A stretch of 64,000 nt of DNA from Nonomuraea turcica. Its GTDB lineage: Bacteria > Actinomycetota > Actinomycetes > Streptosporangiales > Streptosporangiaceae. Below are positions 26,317 through 35,198 of this stretch, one piece after another; position 1 is the first letter of the stretch; the number at the start of each line of letters is the position of its first letter. Location of the stretch: NCBI RefSeq assembly GCF_030718205.1, contig NZ_JAUZQF010000042.1, forward strand, positions 1 through 64,000, read 5' to 3'. The translations under genes were made by a program, and so were the position numbers. The notes beneath the pieces are model-generated. The model made no database searches and had not been told where the DNA came from. It saw nothing but the letters and a program-made list of their open reading frames with translations.

Positions 26317-26927
26317 GGACTTCCTCCATAGGTACGTCAGGCTGATGCGTTTGTTTGCGGATAGAGCCGAACGGGGACTATCCTCAGTGGGACTTAGGCA
26401 GGGGAGTCGCCCTTAGGGGCCGCTCCCCATCGCCTTTTCTTGGGTCCCATTAGGGCATCAGTCTGACCGATCGAGGTCACCGCTTACCCGTGAATCAGGC
26501 AAGTCGCGCCGCCAGTTCATGGACATCGGCGGACAATTCTGGCCACGTTCTAGCCCGGGCACGGCGGGAGGTTTATGGCGGTCCTATGCGCCGTCTTTGT
26601 CCAGCAAGCGATCGAGTTTGAGCCGTAGCTGGTTCAGGTCGTCTTGGAGGGCGTCGTACCACTTGGTCTGCTGTAACGGCGACGGCGGCGCCGAAAGCCG
26701 TGATGATGATGTCGGTGCCTGGATGGGTTCGAGCGCTTGCCTGCGCTGCCTCAAGGGGAGGATCTCCGCCTCTATGTTCACGCGCCCCTGCCTTTGCGGT
26801 CGCCGGGTCCCACTGTCTGCGGGCACATGGTGGCAGACGGTCACCTCCGACCACGCCGAGTTCGAGTCTGCCCTCCCGACCCGGCCGTAGATCGCTATGC
26901 ACGCGGGATCGACGGTAGGTTCTCGGC
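26317..26927. other. Gene-free or decayed stretch
   Basis: No gene is supported in these 611 bases. A minus-strand open frame ending at 26584 finishes in a coiled-coil-like LQDDLNQLRLKLDRLLDKDGA tail that may be the end of a real or decayed gene, but the upstream part has no recognisable content. Confidence 0.35.
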
Positions 26928-28810
26928 ATGCTGGACGGGCTGTACGAGATCGAGTGGGAGTCGCTGGAGCACAACTACGGCAGCGCGGCGGACGTGCCCG
27001 AGCTGTTGGGGACGTGCTGGATTCACAGCAGGCGGATGACGCTGTTTTCAAGCTGGCGAACCAGTGGAATTGCTGGAGCTGCTGGGGGATCTCGCCTCGA
27101 CTGCCCATACGTGTGATGAGGAGCTGATTGCTGAAGGATGGGGGACGGCGTGGCGCGATGCCCTGCCGACGCTGGCAGGGCTGCTGGACGATCCGGACCC
27201 GGAGCTGCGGGAGATGGTCACCTATCCGCTGTCCGGCGGGGGAGAGGACAGCGATCGGCTCGTCCCGTGTCTGCGTGATCGCTGGGCCAGGGAAGACAAC
27301 GTCGCCGTTCTGGTGAGCCTGATGATGGCGGCGGAGAGGCTCGCTTCTCACTGCGAGGAGGAAGGGGTGGGCTGATACGGGCCTGGTTCTCTGAGGCGCG
27401 TCGGCACCCGCTGGCCGAGGTACGGCTGGCCGCACTGGTCCTTTCTCCGCCACCGGTCGCAGACCGGCTGGACGCGGCCGTCCACCTGTTGCGCGAAGAG
27501 GAGCTTGCAGGGCTGCGGGAAGCGGACGTGTGGGTGGGCGCGGGCCGCGGCAGCGTGGTGAGCTGACTGTACGACGCCTTGGGAGACGACGTCGAGTCGC
27601 GGACTGCACTCTGCCTCGGCCTGCTGGACGCCCTCATGCCGATCGGCGTGCCGGTGCGGCCCACGCCGCAGCCCGGCTACTGATGCGTTGGCGCTCCCCG
27701 CTGTCCCGGTTGCTGCCGGCGCTGGTGACACGGATGGCCGACCTTGATGACGACGTCCGATCCGTGGGCGTACACCTGGTGGCCGTCGCGGGAAACCCTG
27801 CTCACGCCGATGCGCTGGCGGCGGCGCTGGCCGATCGGTCATCGCTGTCGGCGCGGTTGCCTGGGACCGTGGGGGACATCGCCGTGTGGGGGTTGGCCCG
27901 GCTGGGAGACCCCCGTTGCGTCGCTCCGCTGGTCGAGCACATCACCCGGGCCGAGACCATCGTCGGCTACAGCTCGAACCATTACGGCGCGGACTTCTAC
28001 TGGGTGGAGCTGCCGGGGATCCACGAGGTGCTCGCGCTGGTGCCGCAGTACGCTGCGGATCTGCTGCCCGTGGTTCGGGCCCGACTGCGTGACGCATCGT
28101 CCCTGGGGGAGCGGCGGGCGCTCTGCCAGGCGATCACCGCATGGGGTCCGATGGCGGCCGGCGTCGTACCGGAACTCATCGAACTGCTCGACAGTGATGC
28201 CGCCGAGTGGGCGGCAGAAGCCCTGGCCGCCGCTGGGCCGGCGGCCGCCTCCGCCCAGGCGGGGTTGCGGCGGCTGGCCCTGGATGCCCCGGCGGCTCCC
28301 AGTGTTCGTGAAACGGCGGCGTGGGCGGTTTGGAAGGTCTGCGCGGACCCCGAGCCGGCGTTGGGCGTCTTGGGGACGGGCCCGCGTACCGGTGGCCTGG
28401 GTTCGGGCGTGCAGCGCTTGGCTGATCTCGGGCCCGCGGCCGGGCCTCGGCTGCCCTCGGTGCGGGAGCTGCTGGACGGCACCGACGATTGGACCCGGGT
28501 CCGGGCCGCACATGCCGTGTGGGCAATCAGTGGCGAGCTAGATCTGGTTGTGCCCATTCTGCGGGAGATCGTCCTGCCGTTGGGTGAGGGCCGGATGCTG
28601 CCGGTGAGGCGGGCCGCCGTGCGGAAGATCGGTCCTCGCGCCGCGTCCGTCGTACCCATCCTGCAGCGGGCCCTCGCTACCGATCGCCGTCTCAGCCATG
28701 AGTCAGGATGGCGGGCTATTCATGGAGATGAGGAGTTCCGTGACGAGATCCGGCACACCGTTGATCGGATCGGAAGATCGGCAACAGAGGAGGAGACTCG
28801 CTACGCATAG
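26928..28810 (+). pseudogene. HEAT-repeat protein gene broken by frameshifts and a stop
   Basis: One protein can be reconstructed across three frames: MLDGLYEIEWESLEHNYGSAADVPELLG (26928-27011), GDVLDSQQADDAVFKLANQ (shifted), LLELLGDLASTAHTCDEE (27064-27375), a segment with an in-frame TGA at 27563, then an intact 1.1-kb frame from about 27683 to 28810. The intact part has HEAT-type repeats (VTRMADLDDDVRSVGVHLVA, AVWGLARLGDPRCVAPLVEHI, LRRAAVRKIGPRAASVVP-like). The full gene resembles the actinobacterial family starting with a GL-E--W--LEH-YGSA-DVP block. At least three lesions are needed, so it is unlikely to be functional unless the 3' part is translated alone. Confidence 0.7.
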
Positions 28811-28838
28811 ACGAAACGTATCGCCCATCTATGCGTAG
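28801..28838. terminator. Inverted repeat between convergent genes
   Basis: CTACGCATAG at 28801-28810 is repeated inverted as CTATGCGTAG at 28829-28838, a perfect 10-bp stem with an 18-nt loop, exactly between the convergent HEAT and VOC genes. Probably a bidirectional terminator, although no T-run follows. Confidence 0.5.
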
Positions 28839-28849
28839 CAACGCGAAGG

Positions 28850-29323
28850 TCAGCGGCCGGGGGCCCGCTTCTTGACCTCCTGGAGCACCCAGCCATTGCC
28901 GTCCGGGTCGCTGAAGGTGGCGTAGGAGCCGTAGTCGGCGCGGGCGGGGTGCGGGCCGGCTGCCCGCACCTGGCCGCCGGTCTGGTGGGTGATCTCTCCG
29001 GCATCGTGGCCGTGGTAGAAGAGCCCTCCGGCGTCGTGGAAGATCCCGCTCACCTCGATGCCGCGGCCGACGAGCTCCGCACAGGCCTCCTGGATGTCAG
29101 AGACGATGAGGTAGAGGCCCTGGACCGAGCCGGGAGCAGCGGAGGTGATCCCCTTGCCGAATATGATCGAGCACTCGGAGCCGGGCGGCGTGAAGTGCAC
29201 TGCGCGCCAGTCCTCACTGACGGCCTTGTCGAGATCCAGACGGAATCCCGCCGTCTCGTAGAAGGCCTTGGCCCGATCGACGTCGGATACCGGCAGCACG
29301 ATGAGTTCGAGTTTCAGATCCAT
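28850..29323 (-). CDS. VOC superfamily (glyoxalase/bleomycin-resistance-like) protein
   Basis: A 157-residue protein of two beta-alpha-beta-beta-beta halves: VLPVSDVDRAKAFYETAGF at the start and YATFSDPDGNGWVLQEV at the end. The metal ligands expected of the fold are only partly visible (His in AVHFTPPG, Glu in VLQE). Substrate unknown. The promoter region contains a CTGGATA-N5-TATCCAG palindrome identical in core to that of the adjacent Rrf2 gene, so the two are probably co-regulated. Confidence 0.88.
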   Translation of the reverse strand: MDLKLELIVLPVSDVDRAKAFYETAGFRLDLDKAVSEDWRAVHFTPPGSECSIIFGKGITSAAPGSVQGLYLIVSDIQEACAELVGRGIEVSGIFHDAGGLFYHGHDAGEITHQTGGQVRAAGPHPARADYGSYATFSDPDGNGWVLQEVKKRAPGR

Positions 29324-29515
29324 CTGGGTTCATCTTTCTTGACGTCGGTGAATCGCATGCCGTGCGTCACCGGTTGAGCTGTTGGTTGTGGTCGGTGGCG
29401 CAGTATGTCGCCCGCCGAGCAGGTTTCTCTCTTGATCTACAGCCGTACGGTGTGCATGGCTGTCTGTGTCATGGTGTCCACTCGGCTTTCGCTCCGCCGG
29501 CCGACAATCAATAAA

Positions 29516-29534
29516 CTGGATATTTCTTATCCAG
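29516..29534. promoter_or_regulatory. CTGGATA-N5-TATCCAG palindrome upstream of the VOC gene
   Basis: A perfect 7+5+7 palindrome about 190 bp upstream of the VOC start. The same half-sites and 5-nt spacing occur at 30068-30092 against the Rrf2 start codon. It is the likely binding site of that Rrf2 regulator. Confidence 0.65.
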
Positions 29535-29581
29535 ATTCACCTCCGGAAAAATCGCGCGGTCATGCCGTGCGGGAAAAAGGA

Positions 29582-30067
29582 TCAGTCGCGCCCGAGCACC
29601 TGGCGAACATGCGCCGCCACGGTGGGAGCGTGTGCGTCGGCCGCGGCCTGCACGTCAGCCAGGCTCTGCTCGGCCAGCGCCTGCCGCCAGGCCGCTTCGG
29701 CTCGCGCCATGGCGGTCTTGACCGCACACGGCTGGGCGAAGCTGCCATCGGGGCATCGCTCCCCGATGGTGCCGCATTGACGGATCTCGGTACAGCGGAA
29801 GAGTGGCGCATCCCCCTCAATGGCAAGGACCACGTCCAGCACCGATATCGCCACCAGGGGACGGGCCAGGCGAAAGCCGCCCCGCGCCCCGGGGACCGAC
29901 TCGAGCAGGCCGGCCTTGACCAGCTGCTGCAGCAGCTTGTTCAGGTAGGACACCGACAGGTCGTGACCGGCGGCCAGTTGCGCGGTGGCCACCGGCTCGC
30001 CGCCCCCCGACCATGCCAGATTGAGCAGCGTATGCATTGCCCACTCGACGCCCTTGCCCGTTCGCAC
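29582..30067 (-). CDS. Rrf2 family transcriptional regulator, possible Fe-S sensor
   Basis: A 161-residue Rrf2 protein. The winged helix is in VATAQLAAGHDLSVSYLNKLLQQLVKAGLLESVPGARGGFRLAR (core LSVSYLNKLLQQLVKAGLL). A cluster of four cysteines follows, CTEIRQCGTIGERC then PC, compatible with a [2Fe-2S] or [4Fe-4S] cluster as in NsrR/IscR/RsrR. The GTG at 30067 begins immediately beside a perfect 10-bp palindrome, so transcription may be leaderless and self-repressed. Likely controls itself and the VOC gene. Confidence 0.85.
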   Translation of the reverse strand: MRTGKGVEWAMHTLLNLAWSGGGEPVATAQLAAGHDLSVSYLNKLLQQLVKAGLLESVPGARGGFRLARPLVAISVLDVVLAIEGDAPLFRCTEIRQCGTIGERCPDGSFAQPCAVKTAMARAEAAWRQALAEQSLADVQAAADAHAPTVAAHVRQVLGRD

Positions 30068-30092
30068 AACCTGGATATTAGTTATCCAGGTT
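30068..30092. promoter_or_regulatory. Perfect palindrome abutting the Rrf2 start
   Basis: AACCTGGATA and TATCCAGGTT flank a 5-nt spacer (10+5+10, no mismatch). It touches the predicted start codon, so a bound repressor would block transcription start. Shares its core with the site at 29516-29534. Confidence 0.7.
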
Positions 30093-30114
30093 CTGTCTGT
30101 CAAAAAATGCCTGC

Positions 30115-30270
30115 TCATCGGCCACGGTACGCCGCCCGGGCGGTGTGGATGGCCTCGAGATGGTGGTCGGCCCAGCGCGCAACTCTGCAGATGATGGCGA
30201 GCAGCTCGCGCCCAGCGTTGGTGAGGTCGTACTCGACCTGGGGCGGGACGGTGGGGTGGTGCCCGACTCC
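30115..30270 (-). pseudogene. C-terminal remnant of an HxlR family regulator
   Basis: The minus-strand frame reads PPQVEYDLTNAGRELLAIICRVARWADHHLEAI and ends in TGA at 30115. This is the conserved end of HxlR winged-helix regulators (P-V-Y-LT--G--L----L--WA). The rest of the gene is missing. HxlR genes often sit divergent to quinone oxidoreductases, as would be the case here. Confidence 0.7.
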
Positions 30271-30539
30271 GCCTGACGGGTCCGCTGGCCATCGGCGTCC
30301 CGTCGTGGCTCACAGGGTCACGTCATATTGCTGTGTACGGTACTTCTGATCAAGGAGAACGCGGCTGATGGCGCTCCGCTCGGGTCCGCGCAATCATGCC
30401 GGGCGAGCGGACTCGATTGGACCGGCTGAATGGTGGTGGGGCCGGAGGACTCGCCGCAGCGAGGTGGAACGGACCAAATCCCCCAACGGGCGGGTACGTT
30501 CGTCCTGCTCGATATCTTCACCACTGGCGAGGACCTGTC

Positions 30540-31457
30540 ATGCAAGCCATCACCGTCCGCGACCGCTCCGCCGGCCTGGCAGGGCTTTCCCTGACGGAGG
30601 AGCCATATCCCCACGCCGCCGAGAACGACGTCATCGTACGGGTGCACGCTGCCGGGTTCACCCGCGGAGAGCTCGACTGGCCGGCAACGTGGACTGATCG
30701 CGCGGGCCGTGACCGGACGCCAAGTGTGCTCGGGCATGAGGTGTCGGGTGTCGTCGCCGAGCTGGGGTACGGAACCACGGGTCTGTCCATCGGCCAGCGG
30801 GTGTTCGGGCTGACCGACTGGGCCCGCAACGGATCGCTGGCTGAGTACGTGGCGGTGGAGGCCCGCAACCTCGCCCCCCTGCCGGCCGGCGTCGAACACA
30901 CCGTGGCCGCTGCGCTGCCGATCTCAGGGCTGACGGCATGGGAGGGCCTGTTCGACCACGGTCGCCTCGCTGCCGGGCAGACCGTCCTGATCCACGGCGC
31001 CGCGGGCGGTGTCGGTTCCATCGCTGTACAACTCGCGCACGAGGCAGGAGCCCGGGTGATCGGCACCGGCAGGGGCGCCGTCAGAGACACGGCACTCGGG
31101 CTCGGCGTGGACGCCTTCCTGGACCTGCAGGCGGATTGCCTGGAAGATGCCGGCCAGGTCGACGTGGTGTTCGACGTGATCGGCGGCGACATCCTGGACC
31201 GATCGGCTGCGTTGGTGCGCCCCGGCGGCACGCTCGTCACCATCGTCTCGCCGCCCATGGTCCAGCCTCGAGACGGACAGGCGATCTTCTTCGTCGTCCA
31301 ACCCGATCGCGACCGGCTCGCGGATCTGGCCCGGCGGCTGCGGGACGGACGGCTCCGCGTGATCGTCGGGGACGTGCGGACGCTCGCCGAGGCGCCCTCC
31401 GCGTTCGCCCAGCGCACTCCCGGCAAGACGATCATCCGGGTCACGGAAGGCGAATAA
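30540..31457 (+). CDS. NADPH:quinone oxidoreductase (zinc-independent MDR family)
   Basis: A 305-residue medium-chain dehydrogenase/reductase: catalytic-domain start MQAITVRDRSAG, substrate loop SVLGHEVSGVV and the NADPH-binding IHGAAGGVGSIAVQLAHEAGARVIGTGR. Structural-zinc cysteines are absent, as in the quinone reductase group. It would reduce quinones or enones. GAGGA lies 7-11 bases upstream of the ATG at 30540. It is next to an HxlR fragment that may once have been its regulator. Confidence 0.9.
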   Translation: MQAITVRDRSAGLAGLSLTEEPYPHAAENDVIVRVHAAGFTRGELDWPATWTDRAGRDRTPSVLGHEVSGVVAELGYGTTGLSIGQRVFGLTDWARNGSLAEYVAVEARNLAPLPAGVEHTVAAALPISGLTAWEGLFDHGRLAAGQTVLIHGAAGGVGSIAVQLAHEAGARVIGTGRGAVRDTALGLGVDAFLDLQADCLEDAGQVDVVFDVIGGDILDRSAALVRPGGTLVTIVSPPMVQPRDGQAIFFVVQPDRDRLADLARRLRDGRLRVIVGDVRTLAEAPSAFAQRTPGKTIIRVTEGE

Positions 31458-31479
31458 CCTGTTACGTGCGGCGGACGGC

Positions 31480-31959
31480 TCAGCTGCCGGCGACGGGGTA
31501 GCGGCTCGTGATCGCCACGCGGTTGAAGGCGTTCATCACTGTCGACAGCCAGGCGACCGCCGAGACCTGATCCTCGGAGAGCACCGCGGCGGTCGCCGCG
31601 TAGTCCGCATCGCTCACATGACCGTCCGAGACCCGCGCGATCGCCTCAGCCAGGCGCAGGGCCGCGCGCTCGAACTCGGAGAAGTATCCGGTCTCCGCCC
31701 ACGCGGGGAGCACCGCGAGGCGGTCCGTGCTCTCGCCCTTCTTGAGCGCGTCGCGGGTGTGCATGCGCAGACAGAACGCGCAACCGTTGATCTGGGACGT
31801 GCGGATCTTCACCAGCTCGACCAGGAGCGGGTCGAGACCTGCCGCCGCGGCGCCCTCCTCCGCTGCGGTCGACAAGGCGATGAGAGCTTTGTAGCTGGTC
31901 GGGTGCCGCTTTCCGATGTTGACTCGTTGCTGCTCAGTCACGGGGTCCAGTCTAGGCAC
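31480..31959 (-). CDS. Carboxymuconolactone decarboxylase/AhpD-like protein
   Basis: A 159-residue helical protein with the AhpD catalytic motif GCAFCLRMHTRDA (CxxC plus His). Members reduce peroxides through a disulphide relay. It is convergent with the quinone oxidoreductase, only 22 bp away, suggesting a redox-stress pair. No own partner peroxiredoxin is seen. Confidence 0.9.
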   Translation of the reverse strand: MPRLDPVTEQQRVNIGKRHPTSYKALIALSTAAEEGAAAAGLDPLLVELVKIRTSQINGCAFCLRMHTRDALKKGESTDRLAVLPAWAETGYFSEFERAALRLAEAIARVSDGHVSDADYAATAAVLSEDQVSAVAWLSTVMNAFNRVAITSRYPVAGS

Positions 31960-32235
31960 GTGTTACTTAAGGCAGTCGACCCTGCACTGTTCGTCACGGC
32001 TCGGTGCTTGGGTGGAGTCGACCTGTGTCTGAGCAGACCATCACCAAGGCTTGAATGCGCCCATGGCAGATCTTCTACCTGCCGGGGCAGCGTACTCGAG
32101 CAACTCCACTCCGCCTGACCGGGACGCCACGCCGAGGTGAGCCGCGAGTCGGAGCAGCGCGCCCTTGGGGCGGAAGCCGGGACGCCTTGTGGCGCCCGTA
32201 CGGCTCAAGGGTCCAAGCAGGATGGGAGAGTCATC

Positions 32236-32700
32236 ATGATCCGAGTACGGTGTGCCGATGGTTTTCTGGCTGCCGGTCTGGTGGCTGCGGCCGCTGCCTG
32301 CGCTCCCTCGGCAGAGCGTGCGACGGGCATGATGCCGGTCGCTGTCACGGTTTCGCAGCCACCGTCCGAGACGCTGTCGCCTCTGTTGGAACAGGCGCTT
32401 CCGAATGTCGAGGGCAAGACGTTCACCTCGGCGATCGCCGACTTCCCGCCCGGTGCACGCGCGGTGCCCCATCGGCACGGCAAGGCCTTCGTGTACGCCT
32501 ACGTGCTCGAGGGCACCCTGCGCAGCCAGATCAGTGGCGAGCCAGTCCGCACTTACCGCCAAGGCGAGAACTGGGTCGAGCCGCCGGGCGCCCACCATGT
32601 GCTCACGGAGAACACCAGCCGGACAAAACCGGCGAAACTGCTGGTCATCTTCATCTCCAACACAGGAGACGAGATCAAAGTCGATGATCGGCCAAGATAA
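32236..32700 (+). CDS. Secreted cupin-domain protein (probable lipoprotein)
   Basis: A 154-residue protein with an N-terminal hydrophobic segment ending AAAAACAPS, a possible lipobox, then a single cupin barrel. Metal ligands fit HRHG..YAYVLEG and the later PPGAHHVL. The ATG at 32236 follows GGGAG. It lies 24 bp before a second cupin gene, so the two probably form an operon. Confidence 0.8.
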   Translation: MIRVRCADGFLAAGLVAAAAACAPSAERATGMMPVAVTVSQPPSETLSPLLEQALPNVEGKTFTSAIADFPPGARAVPHRHGKAFVYAYVLEGTLRSQISGEPVRTYRQGENWVEPPGAHHVLTENTSRTKPAKLLVIFISNTGDEIKVDDRPR

Positions 32701-32724
32701 CAACCGCAAAGGACTAAGGAACCC

Positions 32725-33159
32725 ATGAGCGCCGATCATTCGCACCACCTCGAGAACCCCAACGCGACCACGCCGCCGCCGAAGATCGAACTCATCTCGT
32801 CGGTGCCATCGCCGCCCCCGATGCCCGACAACGCTGAGGCGATGACAATCCGGGTCATCCTGCCGCCCGGCAGTGAGGGTAACCCGCCGCACCGCCACAC
32901 CGGTCCCACGTACGGATACATGATCAGAGGCGAGATGCTCTTTGAGCTGGAAGGTGAACCGGAACGGGTGGTCAAGGCCGGAGAGACGTTCTGGGAGCCG
33001 GGCGGCGACCTCATCCACTACCAGGATGCCAATAACCTCGCAGACGCCGAAACGGAATTCGTCGTCACGATGTTCGGTGTGGCCGGGCAGCCGATGCTCA
33101 TCCCGGTGAGCGCGGAAGAACTCGAAGCGCGGCGAGACCGCCGGGCGCCTCGCCCGTGA
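32725..33159 (+). CDS. Cupin-domain protein
   Basis: A 144-residue single-domain cupin with metal site motif PPHRHTGPTYGYMIRGEML and a later GGDLIHYQDANN. Soluble, no signal peptide. It probably pairs with the exported cupin just upstream. Substrate unknown. Confidence 0.85.
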   Translation: MSADHSHHLENPNATTPPPKIELISSVPSPPPMPDNAEAMTIRVILPPGSEGNPPHRHTGPTYGYMIRGEMLFELEGEPERVVKAGETFWEPGGDLIHYQDANNLADAETEFVVTMFGVAGQPMLIPVSAEELEARRDRRAPRP

Positions 33160-33231
33160 CGCGCTCGGGCACGTTGAAGACACCGGCCCTCTGACCGGAC
33201 GGTAAGCCAGGCGGACACGTATGGCCTGGGC

Positions 33232-33555
33232 ATGTTCTGTGGCGGAATGCTCGTGCTGGGCTCCGTCGTGTGGACTGTGCTCGGCCGTTTCCGGTACGCG
33301 CCCGCGCTGCTAGGTCTGGGCCTGGTCCTGGTCAGCGGCCTGGCCGGCTACGGCTCCGCCGACGACCTGCTGTCCGGCACCGTCCTGGGCAAGCTCCCCA
33401 TCGTCCTCTGGTACGGCCTCCACGTGCTGACCGCGCTGGCCCTGGCCGCCACGCTGGCGATCGCTTCGCACCGGGAGGCCGCCCGTCAGCCCAGAACGCC
33501 GGCTTTCGTGGCGCTGAGCCTCGCCCTCACCGCGCTGGTGCTCTTCTGGCGCTGA
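33232..33555 (+). CDS. Small membrane protein
   Basis: A 107-residue protein with three to four hydrophobic helices (MLVLGSVVWTVLG, PALLGLGLVLVSGLAGYG, IVLWYGLHVLTALALAATLAI, FVALSLALTALVLF). Similar in shape to small copper-resistance or DUF-type membrane proteins, but no family is recognised. It lies 72 bp after the cupins. Confidence 0.6.
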   Translation: MFCGGMLVLGSVVWTVLGRFRYAPALLGLGLVLVSGLAGYGSADDLLSGTVLGKLPIVLWYGLHVLTALALAATLAIASHREAARQPRTPAFVALSLALTALVLFWR

Positions 33556-33595
33556 CGATCGATGCTGCTGGTCGAACTCGCGAACGGGTAGCTCG

Positions 33596-34027
33596 TCAGC
33601 TTTCCAGGCGAGCGCGCAGGCGCCCGAGATCGGCCGCGATGCTCGCGTGGACCTGGCGGGCCAGCAGCGGCGTGGCCCAGCGGAAGAACCGCCCCGGCTC
33701 GCCCGAGGCGTGGATCGTGACCAGAGTGCCGTCCGGGTGGTCGGCCAGCTCGTAGCGGATCGTCATCGGGAAAGGCCGCTCCACCGCCAGCTCCACCATG
33801 CGATCGGGGTCGAGCGCGGTGACGACATAGCCGTAGGTGAATCTCCGGCCCAGGAACCTGGCCGTCCGCTCCACCTGAGCGCCCGTCCGCAGCGGACCGG
33901 GCTGGGCAGGGCGGCTGGCGGTGATGCCGCCGGTCCATTCCAGATCGTGGGCCGGGTCGAACATATATGCGGCCACCTCGGCTCGCGTCCGCCGCACCAC
34001 GACGTGCGGGCTCACCTCGACGGGCAT
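33596..34027 (-). CDS. SRPBCC/START-like lipid- or polyketide-binding protein
   Basis: A 143-residue helix-grip protein (VEVSPHVVVRRTRAEVAAYMFDP at the start, YELADHPDGTLVTIHASGEP, then a long C-terminal helix). SRPBCC proteins bind hydrophobic ligands. It lies between a convergent membrane gene and a saccharopine-dehydrogenase-like gene; role unknown. Confidence 0.8.
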   Translation of the reverse strand: MPVEVSPHVVVRRTRAEVAAYMFDPAHDLEWTGGITASRPAQPGPLRTGAQVERTARFLGRRFTYGYVVTALDPDRMVELAVERPFPMTIRYELADHPDGTLVTIHASGEPGRFFRWATPLLARQVHASIAADLGRLRARLES

Positions 34028-34074
34028 GCGTCCATTCTCGTACGCCGATGAGCCGGCGCGCCACGGGTCACCGG

Positions 34075-35118
34075 TCAGCCGCGTGTGTCGACCGGGACGT
34101 GCAGCGAGAGGTGCGAGGACAGCGCGCGGAGGAAGTCCGGGGCGTCGAAGACCGCGCCCGCGGAGACGACGCCGGTGGTCCTGGTCCGGCCGGTGAGGAT
34201 GCGGTCGACGGCCTCCACCGCGAGCGGCGCGCTGATGGCGTAGATGTCCTGACCGGCGACGGACACGCGGCGTTCGGCGCCGCCGGAGCGGACGAGGACG
34301 TCGACGACGAAGGTCTGCGCGGAGCGGCCACGCTCGTCGACGGCGGCCGGTGCCAGGGGGTCAGGAGAGGACAGGTCCGCGGCCGCGTTGGCGGTCATGT
34401 AGGTGCGGACCTCCGGGACCGCCAGGTGGCTGGGAACGGTGACGACGTCGGCCATGGTGAACTCGCCGATGACGCTCTGGGGGCCGAGCGGAGCCGGGAA
34501 GGACCACTCCAGGGTCGGCAGAGCGTCGTCGTGGTACTCCAGCTGTCCGCCGGTGTAGCGGACCCGCCGGCCGCCCCGTCGCTGCCCCGAGACCACGCCC
34601 GAAGCGAGCGTTCCGGTGGTGGGGTGCCAACTGCTCAGGCCGTAAGCGATGTGCGCCTCGTCCGCCGCCGTCCAGTCGCCCATCGCGGTGGTGACCAACA
34701 GGTCGCCGAGGCCGCCGTAGAAGGCCATCGCCGGGACCACCACGGTGCCCGCGGCGCGGGCGCGCTCCGCGAAGTGCGCGAACGTGTCAACGTTCGCCTC
34801 GATCTCGGCAGCCACGTCGACATACGGGATGCCGGCGCGCAGCGCCGCCTCGACCAGCGGGGCGGCGGTCGTGGCGAAGGGCCCGGCGCAGTTGATCACG
34901 GCGGCCGCGCCGTTCAGCGCGCGGTCGAGCGAGGCCGGGTCGTCGACCGAGGCCTGCCGCGCCTCGAGCCCCGGTTGGGCCTGCGCCATCGCCAGCAGCT
35001 TGTCCTGGTCACGGCCGAGGAGCAGCGGGACGTATCCGCGCTCGCGCAATTCCGCGACCACGAACCGCCCGGTGTGCCCGTAGGCGCCGAACACCGCCAC
35101 GTTCTGACCCGATCCCAT
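34075..35118 (-). CDS. Saccharopine dehydrogenase-like NAD(P)-binding oxidoreductase (first)
   Basis: A 347-residue protein with an N-terminal Rossmann motif FGAYGHTGRFVVAELRERG and the typical INCAGPFATTAAPLVEAALRAGIPYVDVAAE block of the saccharopine-dehydrogenase/trans-acting enoyl reductase group. The start ATG 35118 follows GGAG. It is a paralogue of the metallophore-linked gene at 36495-37568 (same fold, INCAGP versus VNCAGP). It is divergent from a GlxA-type regulator. Confidence 0.85.
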   Translation of the reverse strand: MGSGQNVAVFGAYGHTGRFVVAELRERGYVPLLLGRDQDKLLAMAQAQPGLEARQASVDDPASLDRALNGAAAVINCAGPFATTAAPLVEAALRAGIPYVDVAAEIEANVDTFAHFAERARAAGTVVVPAMAFYGGLGDLLVTTAMGDWTAADEAHIAYGLSSWHPTTGTLASGVVSGQRRGGRRVRYTGGQLEYHDDALPTLEWSFPAPLGPQSVIGEFTMADVVTVPSHLAVPEVRTYMTANAAADLSSPDPLAPAAVDERGRSAQTFVVDVLVRSGGAERRVSVAGQDIYAISAPLAVEAVDRILTGRTRTTGVVSAGAVFDAPDFLRALSSHLSLHVPVDTRG

Positions 35119-35198
35119 GCCTGCTCCTGCGTGCTTGAAGTGATTCAGTGCGTCAATCCTGTCCCGTTGGCCCATCGGTGCCCAGCGTCCGGAACGAC

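Noticed and set aside
26584..27609. 341-codon minus-strand frame opposite the HEAT gene
   Set aside because: Mostly a shadow of the HEAT sequence; only the last 25 residues look like a coiled coil, not enough to call a gene.
30368..30697. ATG at 30368 with a good AAGGAGAA ribosome site
   Set aside because: The frame is Arg-rich and overlaps the quinone oxidoreductase in another frame; probably a leftover leader of a lost gene.
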